Made by a program: the position numbers and the translations under genes. Positions 1-8,667 of a stretch of 33,036 nt of DNA are shown here, piece after piece. The notes beneath the pieces are model-generated. The model searched no databases and was not told the DNA's origin. It saw only the letters and a list, made by a program, of their open reading frames with translations. Source of the stretch: Nitriliruptorales bacterium (GTDB lineage Bacteria > Actinomycetota > Nitriliruptoria > Euzebyales > JAHELV01); contig JAHELV010000035.1 in assembly GCA_024644015.1 (NCBI GenBank), positions 1 through 33,036 of the forward strand, read 5' to 3'. Each line of letters starts with the position of its first letter. The stretch's first letter is position 1.

Positions 1-1430
1 CCGTCCGTTGCGCCCTCGTCCGCCGCCGCCAGCGCGTCGGCCACCGCCGCCAGATCGCTGCCCTCGCGAGGCGCGTCACCGGTGCCCGCCAGCGCGCGCA
101 GGATGCGCGCCTCGCCGCCCGGGCCGGTGCGCACCCAGCGCCAGGCCGCGTCACTGATGCTGCCCAGCGCCGGCCCCACCGCGACGATGCGCTGGCCGTG
201 CTGGCGCACGGCTTTGCGCAGCCGCAGGTGCAGGATCGGCGACTCTTCCTCGGGGTCGAGCCCGGCGACGACGACCACGGCCGCCCGCTCGACCTCGTCG
301 TATGTCGGTCCAGCGGTGCCGGCGACCGCCCGGAGCAACGGGTGCTCCTCGGCGCTGCGCACGCTGCGCCTGAAGTCGACGTCGTCGGTCCCGACCACGT
401 CCCGGGCGAACCTGCTGACCGCGTAGGCGTCCTCGTCGGTCAGGTTGCCGCCGGTCAGCACACCGACACCGCCGCCGTCGCGGGCAGCGGTCAGCCGCTC
501 GGCCGCGGTCCGGATCGCCGTCGTCCACGACGTCTGCGTCACGGAGCCGAGCGCGTCGCGGGCCGCAGGCTCGACGATGCGGCTGGGATGCGCGACGAAC
601 TCGAAGCCGAACCGGCCCTTGTCGCAGTTCCACATCTCGTTGACGGCCGGGTTGGTCCGTGCCAGCTGACGTTCGATCCGACCGTTGCGTACGTCGACCC
701 GCAGGTTGCAGCCGCTGGCGCACTGGTTGCACACGCTGTCGACGGCGCGCACGTCGAAGGGCCGGGCCTGGAAGCGGTAGCTGTTCGCTGTGAGCGCCCC
801 GACCGGGCAGATCTGCACGACGTTGCCCGAGAAGTAGCTGTGGTACGGCTCGTCTTCGTAGATCGCGACCTGCTCCAGCGCGCCGCGCTCGAACAGCTCG
901 ATGAAGGGGTCGCCCGAGATCTCATCGGAGAAGCGGGTACAGCGGGCGCACAGCACGCAGCGTTCGCGATCCAAGCCGATCTGCGGCGAGATCGGCACCG
1001 GCTTGGCGTAGCGCCGTTTGCGGTCGACGAAGCGGCTCTCGCCCGGACCGTGGGCCAGCGCCTGGTCCTGCAGCGGACACTCGCCGCCCTTGTCGCACAT
1101 CGGGCAGTCCAGCGGGTGGTTGATCAGCAGGAACTCGAGTTGGGCCTCCTGCGACGCACGCGACGCCTCGCTGGTCAGGTGGGTGTGGACGACCATGCCC
1201 TCGGCGACCTCGGTGGTGCACGACGTCATCTGCCGCGGCTGGTCGGGGGCCCGCGCCAGCGCGATGTCGACGAAGCACTGGCGGCACGCACCCGCCGGCG
1301 CGAGCAACGGGTGGTCACAGAACCGCGGGATCGTGATCTGCAGCTGCTCGGCGGCCCGGATGACCAAGGTGCCCTTGGGCACGGTGACCTCCTGGCCGTC
1401 GATCGTGAGAGTGACCTGATCGTCTGCCAT
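1..1430 (-). CDS. nuoG: NADH-quinone oxidoreductase subunit G (NuoG), 5' part; runs off the left edge
   Basis: The first 476 codons of the iron-sulfur and molybdopterin-fold subunit of complex I, which relays electrons from NuoF along the peripheral arm. The N-terminus is a plant-ferredoxin-type [2Fe-2S] domain (FCDHPLLAPAGACRQC). It is followed by LDCPMCDKGGECPLQD, then a 4Fe-4S segment (RCVLCARCTRF and QICPVGALT), then the start of the molybdopterin-oxidoreductase fold. The latter has CNQCASGC and, 27 residues on, NCDKG, which matches the C-x2-C-x3-C-x27-C ligand set of the extra N7 cluster known from some bacterial enzymes. The frame is open to base 1. Family members are usually near 800 residues, so the C-terminal part is missing only because the window ends. 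The ATG at 1430 lies 7 bases after the nuoF stop. Identification is certain; the exact start is likely. Confidence 0.96.
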   Translation of the reverse strand, partial: MADDQVTLTIDGQEVTVPKGTLVIRAAEQLQITIPRFCDHPLLAPAGACRQCFVDIALARAPDQPRQMTSCTTEVAEGMVVHTHLTSEASRASQEAQLEFLLINHPLDCPMCDKGGECPLQDQALAHGPGESRFVDRKRRYAKPVPISPQIGLDRERCVLCARCTRFSDEISGDPFIELFERGALEQVAIYEDEPYHSYFSGNVVQICPVGALTANSYRFQARPFDVRAVDSVCNQCASGCNLRVDVRNGRIERQLARTNPAVNEMWNCDKGRFGFEFVAHPSRIVEPAARDALGSVTQTSWTTAIRTAAERLTAARDGGGVGVLTGGNLTDEDAYAVSRFARDVVGTDDVDFRRSVRSAEEHPLLRAVAGTAGPTYDEVERAAVVVVAGLDPEEESPILHLRLRKAVRQHGQRIVAVGPALGSISDAAWRWVRTGPGGEARILRALAGTGDAPREGSDLAAVADALAAADEGATD

Positions 1431-1437
1431 GGGCGCT

Positions 1438-2835
1438 CTAGACCTTCGCCGGTTCGGGGTCGTACAGCGGGGCGCGGTGGTTCGGGCGGAGGTGCCCGGA
1501 GTTCTGCGTCACCGGGCCGGCGTGCCGTTCGATGTGGTCGGGCAGCCGGCCGTGCTCGACCAGGTACTCGTATTCGTCGCGGAAGTACTTCAGCGACGAG
1601 TCGATCGGGCTGCACGCGCCGTCGGCGAGGGCGCAGAACGCCCGCTGGAAGATCCCCGCAGTGACGTCGGTCAGGATGTCGATGTCCTCCGGACGCCCGT
1701 CGCCGTCGAGGATGCGCTGCAGGATCTGCCCCAACCAGAAGGTGCCTTCGCGGCACGGCGTGCACTTGCCGCAGCTCTCGTGCTCGTAGAAGCGCGTCCA
1801 GTTCAGCGCGGCGTCGACGACGCTCGTCCTGTGCGAGTACATCATCATCGCGGTCGTGCCCATCAGGCTGCCGGCGGCCTGGATCGACTCGAAGTCCATA
1901 GTGATGTTGTCGTGGTAGTGCTCGGCTGTGAGCAGCGGCGTCGACGAGCCGCCCGGTACCCAGAACTTGAGCTCGCGCTCGGGCAGCATGCCCAGGCAGG
2001 ACTCCTCGACGATCTGCTTGGCCGGCGTGCCCATCGGCCACTCGTAGTTGCCGGGGCGCTGGACCTCGCCCGAGACGCAGAAGACCTTGGGGCCCGGCGA
2101 CTTCTCGGTGCCGATCGAGCGGTACCAGTCGACGCCACGCTCGATGATCCACGGCACGTTCATGATCGTCTCGACGTTGTTGACCGCGGTGGGGGCCGCG
2201 TACGCCCCCGCGATCGCAGGGAACGGCGGGCGCAGACGCGGCTGGCCGCGCCGGCCTTCCAGCGCGTTGAGCAGCGCGGTCTCCTCACCGCAGATGTACG
2301 CGCCGGCTGCGTAATGCAACGTGATGTCGAAGTCGAGGTCGCTGCCCATGATCCCGGCGCCGAGGTAGCCGGCGTCATAGGCCTCGGCGATGGCCTCCTC
2401 CAGCCGGATCCCCGGCCACAGGTACTCCCCGCGCAGGAAGATGAAGCCTCGCTTGGACTTCAGCGCCCGGCCCGAGATCGCCATGCCCTCGAGCAGCTGG
2501 TGCGGGTCGCGCTCCATCAGTTCGCGGTCCTTGAAGGTCCCCGGCTCTCCCTCGTCGGCGTTGACCACCAGGTAGACGGGCTTGGGGCCGTCCAGCGGCA
2601 TGAACCCCCACTTGACACCGGTCGGGAAGCCCGCGCCGCCACGTCCGCGCAGTCCGGAGTCCTTGACCTGTTGCCGCAGATGGGCGGGATCGGCGTCGAG
2701 GACGCTGCGCAGGACCTGGTACCCGCCGGTGCGTTCGTAGCCGGCGAGCGTGTGGGCGTCGGGGACATCCCAGCGCGACGTCAGCACGCTGACCGGTTCC
2801 TGCCGCTTGCCGCCGTAGTCGCTGCGGTCAGCCAT
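1438..2835 (-). CDS. nuoF: NADH-quinone oxidoreductase subunit F (NuoF)
   Basis: A 465-residue NADH-binding flavoprotein subunit of complex I that oxidises NADH through FMN. The FMN/NADH glycine-rich loop GRGGAGFPTGVKW is at residues 64-76 and NADEGEPGTFKDR at 92-104. The N3 [4Fe-4S] ligands are visible as SCGKCTPC (C355, C358, C361) plus C401 in RAFCALADG. Length is normal for the family. The frame stays open 21 codons upstream, but the ATG at 2835 is preferred because it starts MADRSDYGG and overlaps the nuoE stop by 8 bases (ATGGCTGA), implying translational coupling. nuoG follows 7 bases downstream. Identification is certain. Confidence 0.97.
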   Translation of the reverse strand: MADRSDYGGKRQEPVSVLTSRWDVPDAHTLAGYERTGGYQVLRSVLDADPAHLRQQVKDSGLRGRGGAGFPTGVKWGFMPLDGPKPVYLVVNADEGEPGTFKDRELMERDPHQLLEGMAISGRALKSKRGFIFLRGEYLWPGIRLEEAIAEAYDAGYLGAGIMGSDLDFDITLHYAAGAYICGEETALLNALEGRRGQPRLRPPFPAIAGAYAAPTAVNNVETIMNVPWIIERGVDWYRSIGTEKSPGPKVFCVSGEVQRPGNYEWPMGTPAKQIVEESCLGMLPERELKFWVPGGSSTPLLTAEHYHDNITMDFESIQAAGSLMGTTAMMMYSHRTSVVDAALNWTRFYEHESCGKCTPCREGTFWLGQILQRILDGDGRPEDIDILTDVTAGIFQRAFCALADGACSPIDSSLKYFRDEYEYLVEHGRLPDHIERHAGPVTQNSGHLRPNHRAPLYDPEPAKV

Positions 2836-3688
2836 CGTGTGCCTTCCCGTGATCGTCACCGGCGTCGGCGGTGGTCCCCGGCGCGCCGGACCCACCACCG
2901 CGGGTCGGGGACTCTCGGGCGTCGGGTCCTGCCTGTTCCTCGACCTCCTCGGGCTCCAGACCCGCGGTCCGCACCTGTTGCTCGGCCTCGGCCCGCTGCC
3001 CGTCGGATTCCCGTGCGAGCTCCGACGTCACGACTTCCATCTCGGCCTGCGGTCCGACCTCGCTCGTGACGGGCGGCGGAGCGCCGCCATCGGTGCCTGT
3101 CGCGAAACCCAGCTCGTGGCCCCGGTCGATGTCGTCGGGGTGCGGTCCCAGCCCCGCCAGGCGGTGCGAGACCATCCGGATGCCCGGGGAGCGCAGACCG
3201 CGGGTCGGCAACGGCATGTCGCCCGACGCGACCTGGTCGAGCAGCTGCTCGGCGCCGGCCGGCGTCATGCACTCGTAGTTGAAGTAGTCAACCGACACGA
3301 CCGGTGCACCCTCGCAGTTGCCCAGGCACTCGGCGTGCTCGAACGTGAACGTGCCGTCCTCGGTGGTCTGGTTGTGACCGACCCCCAACCGCTCGGCGAG
3401 GCGGTCGTAGACGTCCTGCGCGCCGCGGACCTTGCACGAGAAGTTGGTGCACACGCTGACGAGATGCCGGCCCATCGGCTCGCGCTTGTACATCGTGTAG
3501 AACGTCGCCACCGCCATGACCTCGGCCTTCGTCAGGTCGAGCAGCTCGGCGCACTCGGTGATGCCGTCGTCGGACAGATAGCCGTCCTGCGACTGGACGA
3601 GATGGAGCAGCGGCAACAACGCCGACCGAGCGATGGGATACCGCCCGACCAGCGTCTCCGCCTTCTCCCTCAGCTCACTACTGAACAC
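2828..3688 (-). CDS. nuoE: NADH-quinone oxidoreductase subunit E (NuoE) with long acidic tail
   Basis: A 286-residue 24-kDa-type subunit of complex I with a thioredoxin-like [2Fe-2S] (N1a) domain. Ligand cysteines are C80 and C85 (VCTNFSC) and C121 and C125 (AECLGNC). The catalytic-module core ends near residue 165. The remaining roughly 120 residues are rich in Glu, Ala, Gly and Pro and look disordered; tails of this kind occur in some actinobacterial NuoE proteins, but their role is unknown. The start is the GTG at 3688, because a strong Shine-Dalgarno sequence (GGGAGGAGG, 3695-3703) lies 6 bases upstream. The frame stays open further, to 4000, but that would overlap nuoD and encode an unrelated arginine-rich stretch. 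It is separated from nuoD by an unusual 256-base gap. Confidence 0.95.
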   Translation of the reverse strand: MFSSELREKAETLVGRYPIARSALLPLLHLVQSQDGYLSDDGITECAELLDLTKAEVMAVATFYTMYKREPMGRHLVSVCTNFSCKVRGAQDVYDRLAERLGVGHNQTTEDGTFTFEHAECLGNCEGAPVVSVDYFNYECMTPAGAEQLLDQVASGDMPLPTRGLRSPGIRMVSHRLAGLGPHPDDIDRGHELGFATGTDGGAPPPVTSEVGPQAEMEVVTSELARESDGQRAEAEQQVRTAGLEPEEVEEQAGPDARESPTRGGGSGAPGTTADAGDDHGKAHDG

Positions 3689-3694
3689 CCGACG

Positions 3695-3703
3695 CCTCCT
3701 CCC
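3695..3703 (-). promoter_or_regulatory. Strong Shine-Dalgarno sequence of nuoE
   Basis: GGGAGGAGG on the minus strand, 6 bases before the GTG at 3688. It decides the nuoE start and lies 9 bases downstream of the last arm of the interleaved inverted repeats, so folding of that element could affect access to it (inference). Confidence 0.8.
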
Positions 3704-3712
3704 ATCGACCGA

Positions 3713-3868
3713 GTTCGTCCGGCACTCACGCTCCGGCTCCAGCAGGGACCCCGGCTCGCCTGGCGGCTCGCCACCCCGAGTCGCCTCCACGCGGTCGCCG
3801 GACGAACGCTCAGGGCAGAGTCGTAACCGTAGCGGGCGCGCAGGGCCGTGCGAGAGCGACTCGGGGTG
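3713..3868 (-). ncRNA. Candidate structured leader element (pseudoknot-like) between nuoD and nuoE
   Basis: Two perfect inverted repeats lie in the nuoD-nuoE gap. Helix 1 has 13-base arms at 3856-3868 and 3772-3784 (CACCCCGAGTCGC with GCGACTCGGGGTG). Helix 2 has 11-base arms at 3797-3807 and 3713-3723 (GTTCGTCCGGC with GCCGGACGAAC). Along the transcript the order is H1 5', 48 bases, H2 5', 12 bases, H1 3', 48 bases, H2 3', so the helices interleave as in an H-type pseudoknot, with two outer loops of identical length. The last arm ends 9 bases before the nuoE Shine-Dalgarno sequence. The repeats are seen directly; formation in RNA and a regulatory role are inference. Confidence 0.5.
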
Positions 3869-3944
3869 CCCGAGCCCCATGGGCGAGGGCGGGGTCCCCG
3901 CATTCTGGAGCGACAGCACGGGCCTGCGCGCCCGCGGTTGAGCG

Positions 3945-5342
3945 TCATCGGTCGACCCCGCCCATGACGGGGTCGAGCGACGCGACGCCTGCGATGACAT
4001 CCGGCAGCAGCAGACCGGCGGTCAGGTCGGCCAGCGCACCGATGTGGATGAATGACGGATCACGCACCTTCACCCGGTACGGCTTGTTCGTCCCATTGGA
4101 CGTGACGTGGTAGCCCAGCTCGCCACGCGGTGACTCGACCGCACAGTAGACCTGTCCCTCGGGCACCGCGAAGCCCTGGGTCACCAGCTTGAAGTGGTGG
4201 ATCAGGGCCTCCATCGACTGACCCATGATCTTGGAGATGTACTCGGGGGAGTTGCCGATGCCGTCCGGCCCGAGCGCCAGTTGCGCCGGCCACGCCACCT
4301 TCTTGTCGGCGACCATGACGGGGCCGCCCGGTAGCCGTGCGACCGCCTGCGACACGATCCGCAGCGACTGCCGCATCTCGTTGATGCGGACCAGATACCG
4401 GCCGAACGCGTCGGCTGTGTCGGTGACGACGACGTCGAAGTCGTACTGATCGATGCCGCAGTACGGTGCCGCCTTGCGCAGGTCATGGGCGATGCCCGTC
4501 GAACGCAGCACCGGACCGGTGACGCCGAGGTCCAGGCACTGCTCGGCGGTCAGGATCGCCACACCCTTGTTGCGCTCGACCCAGACCGGGTTGCCGGTCA
4601 GCAGATCCTCGAACTCGTCGATGCGGTCGTTCAGCTCGGCGATCGCGGTGGTCACCCGACCCGCGAACCCCTCCGGCAGGTCCTGCGCGATCCCCCCGGG
4701 CCGGATGAACGCGTGGTTCATGCGCAACCCCGTGACGAACTCGAACATGTCGAGGACGGTCTCGCGCTCGCGAAAGCCATAGATCATCGCGGTGGTCGAG
4801 CCCAGCTCCATCCCGCCCGTCGCCAGCCAGACCAGGTGGCTGGATACCCGGTTGAGCTCGGTCAGGATCACCCGGATCGCGGACGCGCGTTCCGGGACGT
4901 CGTCGGTGATGCCGAGCAGTTTCTCGACGGCCAGGCAGTATCCGAGCTCGTTGAACAGCGGTGACAGGTAGTCCATCCGGGTGACGAATGTGACGCCATG
5001 CACCCAGGGACGGAACTCCAGGTTCTTCTCGATGCCGGTGTGCAGGTACCCGATGACCGGCTTGTTGTCGACAACCGTCTCACCGTCGAGCGTGAGCACC
5101 ATGCGCAACACGCCGTGGGTCGACGGGTGCTGCGGCCCCATGTTGATGACCATCAGGTCATCTTCGACCGCGTCGGGCAGATCCTCCCACCCGCGCGACG
5201 CCACGGTGTAGGTGTGCGGCGCGGCCAGTGTGCCCGCGGCGGCGGCGATGGCGCGCTCGCGTTTGGCGGTCTCGACGGTCACGTCGTCGCCGTCGTCCCC
5301 GGCGGGACGTCCGGGCGCGACGGCTCCGGTGGCGTCAGACAT
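3945..5342 (-). CDS. nuoD: NADH-quinone oxidoreductase subunit D (NuoD)
   Basis: A 465-residue 49-kDa-type subunit of complex I that lines the quinone-binding cavity at the junction with the membrane arm. The signature [12 protein letters not shown] is at residues 69-80, followed by GYLHTGIEK near 98-106; the conserved His and Tyr of the quinone site fall in these segments. Length is slightly above the usual 400-440 because of a polar N-terminal extension of about 60 residues. The ATG at 5342 is supported by GGAGGAG 6 bases upstream, which overlaps the nuoC stop. nuoE follows only after a 256-base gap, the widest within the operon. Identification is certain. Confidence 0.97.
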   Translation of the reverse strand: MSDATGAVAPGRPAGDDGDDVTVETAKRERAIAAAAGTLAAPHTYTVASRGWEDLPDAVEDDLMVINMGPQHPSTHGVLRMVLTLDGETVVDNKPVIGYLHTGIEKNLEFRPWVHGVTFVTRMDYLSPLFNELGYCLAVEKLLGITDDVPERASAIRVILTELNRVSSHLVWLATGGMELGSTTAMIYGFRERETVLDMFEFVTGLRMNHAFIRPGGIAQDLPEGFAGRVTTAIAELNDRIDEFEDLLTGNPVWVERNKGVAILTAEQCLDLGVTGPVLRSTGIAHDLRKAAPYCGIDQYDFDVVVTDTADAFGRYLVRINEMRQSLRIVSQAVARLPGGPVMVADKKVAWPAQLALGPDGIGNSPEYISKIMGQSMEALIHHFKLVTQGFAVPEGQVYCAVESPRGELGYHVTSNGTNKPYRVKVRDPSFIHIGALADLTAGLLLPDVIAGVASLDPVMGGVDR

Positions 5343-5354
5343 CCGCGACTCCTC

Positions 5355-6008
5355 CTAGTAGCTGCGCTGGTCGGGCGGGGGGATCGTCGCGCCCTTGTAC
5401 TGCACCTCGACGCCGCCGAGCGGGTAGTCCTTGCGGTGCGGGTGACCCTCCCACTCGTCGGGCATCAGGATCCGGCGCAGATCAGGGTGGCCGGTGAAGT
5501 CGACACCGAAGAAGTCGTAGACCTCGCGCTCCATGATCTCGGCGGAGCGGTAGATGCCGGTCACGCTCGCGATGCGCGGCTCGTCGTCGGGCAGCACCGT
5601 CCGGATGCGGAACACGTGGTTGTGCCGCAGCGACCGCAGCATGTAGTCGAGCTCGATGTGGCCCGCCTCGTCGCCACGGTCGTACCGCGGCCAACCGGTC
5701 GTCTCCGCGGCGACCACCTCCCGCTGGCCCCCCGGCCAGTGGACGCCGGAGAGGTCGGCGAGCAGCTCACACGACAGCGCTGGATCGTCCCTGCACAACC
5801 GCAGGATGTCCGGCACCTGGGAGGGCTCGCAGACCAGTGTCAGCTCCCCGCGGAAGCCGACGACCTCCAGCCCGTCGAACTCGGCAACGAGTCGATCACG
5901 CACGGCTCTGAGCTGTTCTCCGAGCTGCCGCTCGGGAACGGTGCGCGACCGCAGCTTGGCGGCCTCGCCGGACGACATGTTCGGATTGCCCGAACCGGAT
6001 GCAGCCAT
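5355..6008 (-). CDS. nuoC: NADH-quinone oxidoreductase subunit C (NuoC)
   Basis: A 217-residue 30-kDa-type subunit of the peripheral arm of complex I, a structural partner of NuoD and NuoB. The family signature EREVYDFFGVDF sits at residues 160-171, followed by HPDLRRILMPDEWEGHP and KDYPLGG. NuoC and NuoD are separate proteins here, not fused as in enterobacteria. The ATG at 6008 has GGAGGT 5 bases upstream. A 59-base spacer (6009-6067) with no visible feature separates it from nuoB, and its stop codon abuts the nuoD ribosome-binding site. Confidence 0.96.
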   Translation of the reverse strand: MAASGSGNPNMSSGEAAKLRSRTVPERQLGEQLRAVRDRLVAEFDGLEVVGFRGELTLVCEPSQVPDILRLCRDDPALSCELLADLSGVHWPGGQREVVAAETTGWPRYDRGDEAGHIELDYMLRSLRHNHVFRIRTVLPDDEPRIASVTGIYRSAEIMEREVYDFFGVDFTGHPDLRRILMPDEWEGHPHRKDYPLGGVEVQYKGATIPPPDQRSY

Positions 6009-6067
6009 CGGTTACCTCCGGCCCACTGCCGCGAATCTGGTGGCCTCGTCCGCGTGCGCTCCGCCCG

Positions 6068-6724
6068 TCACAGATGCTCTCCGCCGGTCCGATGCCCGGC
6101 CCGCTCGCCATGTCCGGTGCCGTCAGCCACTCCCGTGTCGCCGCTCTTTCGTGTGGGCTGATGGGCCGCCCAGCCGACCATCTCTGTCTCCTCGGCGGTC
6201 GGCCAGCCGGTGCGCTTGCGGAACTCCTCCATCGTCTCGCCCTTGCGTGGACGCTCGACGAACTGCTCCTGCTTGATCTTCGCGTGGAGCTTCACGATTC
6301 CGTCGAGGAGCATCTCCGGCCGTGGTGGACATCCGGGGACGTACATGTCGACCGGGATGATGTGATCGACGCCCTGCACGATCGCATAGTTGTTGAACAT
6401 GCCGCCCGATGACGCGCACACGCCCATCGAGATGACCCACTTGGGGTCGGGCATCTGGTCGTACAGGTTGCGGATGACCGGCGCCATCTTCTGGCTGACG
6501 CGGCCGGCGATGATCATCAGGTCGGCCTGCCGGGGCGACCCGCGCCATACCTCCATCCCGAAACGCGCCAGGTCGTAGTGGGCCGCACCGGTCGACATCA
6601 TCTCGATCGCGCAGCATGCGAGCCCGAACGTCGCCGGGAACAGCGACCCCGCGCGTCCCCAGTTGACGACCTTCTCTACGGTTGTCAGCAGGATTCCGTC
6701 AGGCAGTCGTGCCTCTATTCCCAT
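6068..6724 (-). CDS. nuoB: NADH-quinone oxidoreductase subunit B (NuoB)
   Basis: A 218-residue PSST-type subunit of complex I carrying the terminal [4Fe-4S] cluster N2, which donates electrons to quinone. Ligands are the tandem C37-C38 (FGLACCAIE), C103 (GVCASSGG) and C132 (VPGCPPRPE). The core ends around residue 180; a hydrophilic tail of about 35 residues follows. The frame is open 37 codons upstream, but ATG 6724 ([10 protein letters not shown]) is chosen because GGAGG lies 6 bases before it. The 10-base overlap with the end of nuoA implies coupled translation. Confidence 0.96.
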   Translation of the reverse strand: MGIEARLPDGILLTTVEKVVNWGRAGSLFPATFGLACCAIEMMSTGAAHYDLARFGMEVWRGSPRQADLMIIAGRVSQKMAPVIRNLYDQMPDPKWVISMGVCASSGGMFNNYAIVQGVDHIIPVDMYVPGCPPRPEMLLDGIVKLHAKIKQEQFVERPRKGETMEEFRKRTGWPTAEETEMVGWAAHQPTRKSGDTGVADGTGHGERAGHRTGGEHL

Positions 6725-7074
6725 TCCAGGCCTCCGCTGCGCAGGATGTAGAAGTAGCTCTCGAAGAGCAACGCGACGAAGACGCCCATGACACCCAGGC
6801 CGTACCATCCGAGGTCCCGTACGACCACGGCCCACGGGTGCAGGAAGACCGCTTCGACATCGAAGATGATGAACAGCATCGCGACCAGGTAGAACTGGAC
6901 CGGAAACCGCATTCCGGTGAGTTCCTGCTCGGGGATGATGCCCGACTCGTAGGCCGCGCGCTTCGTCGGGTTGGGACGGTGCGGGCCGAGTCGCGCCGAC
7001 ACGAGCAGGGACAGCCCGACGAACAGCACGGACACGGCGACCAGCAGCAGCAGCGGAAGGTAGTCAGCCAGCAT
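6715..7074 (-). CDS. nuoA: NADH-quinone oxidoreductase subunit A (NuoA)
   Basis: A small membrane subunit of complex I and the first gene of the operon. Three hydrophobic helices are visible, with the family motif YESGI in the loop after helix 1 (E in the place of the usual YECG motif region), [18 protein letters not shown] in helix 2, and FLHPWAV following. The conserved Cys of YECGI is Ser here. Starts are ambiguous: ATG 7074 begins MLADYLP directly before helix 1 and has a weak GGGA upstream, while GTG 7098 and ATG 7095 would add 7-8 residues without a clear Shine-Dalgarno sequence. Identification is certain; the start is moderate. Confidence 0.92.
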   Translation of the reverse strand: MLADYLPLLLLVAVSVLFVGLSLLVSARLGPHRPNPTKRAAYESGIIPEQELTGMRFPVQFYLVAMLFIIFDVEAVFLHPWAVVVRDLGWYGLGVMGVFVALLFESYFYILRSGGLEWE

Positions 7075-7147
7075 CGTCGCAGGTCCCAGAGACATCACGA
7101 GTCATGTGCAGACGTCCAATCGCTTTGCTCGAGCACGCCGACCGGTG

Positions 7148-7181
7148 CGTCGCCACCTCGGGCGACGTCGCGCCTAGACTA
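7148..7181 (-). promoter_or_regulatory. Possible nuoA promoter -10 and leader hairpin
   Basis: On the minus strand a TANNNT-type -10 (TAGTCT, 7176-7181) lies about 100 bases before nuoA. It is followed by a perfect 7-bp stem with a 6-base loop (arms 7148-7154 and 7161-7167). No convincing -35 is visible, and the stem lacks a U-run. The hairpin could also help end transcription from the upstream flavoprotein gene. The rest of 7075-7222 shows nothing else recognisable. Confidence 0.3.
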
Positions 7182-7222
7182 TCGGTCGATCTGCGCGGAC
7201 CCGGCAACACCGCACCTTTCGC

Positions 7223-8596
7223 TCACGCGGCCGGGACGGCGCGCGACAGCAGGTTGAGAATGGCGTCGGTCGCGTCCCTGCTCCGGTGGTTGACCAGGTG
7301 GGCCATGGTGCGGAACACGAAGCGCATCAGCTTCAAGCGCGGCATTCCGTACACGGTGCACAGCCGCATGACGGTCGGGTGGCCCATCAGCGCGACAAAG
7401 GCGCGCCCGAGCGTGTAGTAGCCACCCCACGCGTCAGCGACGGCGCTGGGGTACTGCGCGAGCGGCGCGAACGACCGTGTGGCCAGGGCGCGGTCTATGG
7501 CCTCGGCGGCGAACGCACCCGCTTCGATCGCGTAGCTGATCCCCTCACCGTTGAACGGGTTGACCATGCCGGCCGCGTCGCCGATGAGCACCATTCCGCC
7601 CTGCACCATGGGCCGGCGGTTGTGCGCCATCGGCAGCCCAGCGCTCCGAGGCGTGCCCTCAATGGTTTCGGCGCCGAGCTCCCACTCCGGCGGCAGACCT
7701 GCGACCCATGCGTTCAGCACGTCCCGGTAGTTGGTCGAGCGGAAGTGCGTGGACGAGTCCAGCAGGCCCCAGCCGACGTTGACCAGGCCGCCGTCGAGCG
7801 GGAAGATCCAGCCGTAGCCGGGAAGCAACTCGCCGGCGTCACCACTGTTGCCGGCCGGGGCGCCACCGCGGCCCGCTCGGGGCACGCGCATCTCAAGGAA
7901 CCCCTCCATGACGTCCATCGACGCCCGCGGGCTCCGGTAGTACGCGCGGATGGCCACGCCCATCGGTCGACGGCGATCGCGATGACGACCAGCGCCGACG
8001 GCCATGCGCGACGAGTTGCCGTCGGCCGCGATCACGATCGGCGCGCGGACCTCGCCGTGCCGGCCGTCGCCGCGCAGGTAGCGGACGCCGGCGACACGGT
8101 CACCAAGGTCCGACCAGACCGGCGCGGTCGCCTCGGTGCGCTGCCACAACTGGGCGCCGTTGACCACCGCGTGGTTCGCAAGCGTGTGATCGAACACCGC
8201 CCGGGTAGCGGTGACCGAGTGGGCGGGGAAGTCTTCGAGCTGCGGCCACGGCAGGTCGAGCACGACTCCGCCGCCGTACATCCGCAGACCGTCCTGGCGC
8301 GCCCACCCCTCGGGTGTGCCGGACGCCTCATCGTGCAGACCCAGCAGCTCGAGCGCCTTGACCGCGCGCGGCGTCAGCGCGTCGCCACACACCTTGTCGC
8401 GCGGGAACGCCGCCTTCTCCATGAGCACGACCGTCCGCCCCGCCTGCGCCAGGAAGGTCGCCGCGGCCGATCCCGCGGGCCCGGCGCCCACCACGACGAC
8501 GTCGGCGTCGACCGGCGGTTGCGGCGCGCCAACCGGGCCAGGGCGGGGCGACGGTGAGCGCCGCGGCAGCCTGACGACGTCGTGCTCGACCGTCAC
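7223..8596 (-). CDS. Geranylgeranyl reductase family FAD-dependent oxidoreductase (possible menaquinone side-chain reductase)
   Basis: A 457-residue flavoprotein of the geranylgeranyl reductase family. A Rossmann dinucleotide motif VVVVGAGPAGSAAATF starts near residue 33. FPRDKVCGDALTPRAV (64-79) and LIGDAAGMVNPFNGEGI toward the C-terminal half are family hallmarks of FAD binding. Known members saturate isoprenoid chains; mycobacterial MenJ, near menG, partly reduces the menaquinone tail. The menG-containing run directly upstream suggests the same role here, but archaeal-lipid-type or carotenoid substrates cannot be excluded. The GTG at 8596 is chosen for GGGAG 5 bases upstream; the longer frame would run through promoter and repeat DNA. 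It has its own promoter region rather than simply overlapping the preceding methyltransferase gene. Confidence 0.85.
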   Translation of the reverse strand: MTVEHDVVRLPRRSPSPRPGPVGAPQPPVDADVVVVGAGPAGSAAATFLAQAGRTVVLMEKAAFPRDKVCGDALTPRAVKALELLGLHDEASGTPEGWARQDGLRMYGGGVVLDLPWPQLEDFPAHSVTATRAVFDHTLANHAVVNGAQLWQRTEATAPVWSDLGDRVAGVRYLRGDGRHGEVRAPIVIAADGNSSRMAVGAGRHRDRRRPMGVAIRAYYRSPRASMDVMEGFLEMRVPRAGRGGAPAGNSGDAGELLPGYGWIFPLDGGLVNVGWGLLDSSTHFRSTNYRDVLNAWVAGLPPEWELGAETIEGTPRSAGLPMAHNRRPMVQGGMVLIGDAAGMVNPFNGEGISYAIEAGAFAAEAIDRALATRSFAPLAQYPSAVADAWGGYYTLGRAFVALMGHPTVMRLCTVYGMPRLKLMRFVFRTMAHLVNHRSRDATDAILNLLSRAVPAA

Positions 8597-8638
8597 GCCC
8601 ACTCCCTTGTCCCTCGACCGTGCTGGCGTGCACAGACC

Positions 8639-8667
8639 AGCGTAGCAACAGGCCAGCGCATTGTGAA
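8639..8667 (-). promoter_or_regulatory. Promoter of the flavoprotein gene
   Basis: Minus-strand TTCACA (-35, 8662-8667), a 17-base spacer, and TACGCT (-10, 8639-8644). The expected start is near 8632, giving a leader of about 36 bases that contains the GGGAG ribosome-binding site. The -35 lies inside the palindrome at 8656-8683. Confidence 0.55.

Noticed and set aside
198-1664. A 488-codon plus-strand frame opposite nuoG
   Set aside because: nuoG on the minus strand has all its cysteine motifs; the plus frame has no recognisable domain.
3689-4000. A longer nuoE start at an ATG at 4000
   Set aside because: It would overlap nuoD and translate the repeat-bearing spacer; the GTG at 3688 has a strong Shine-Dalgarno sequence.
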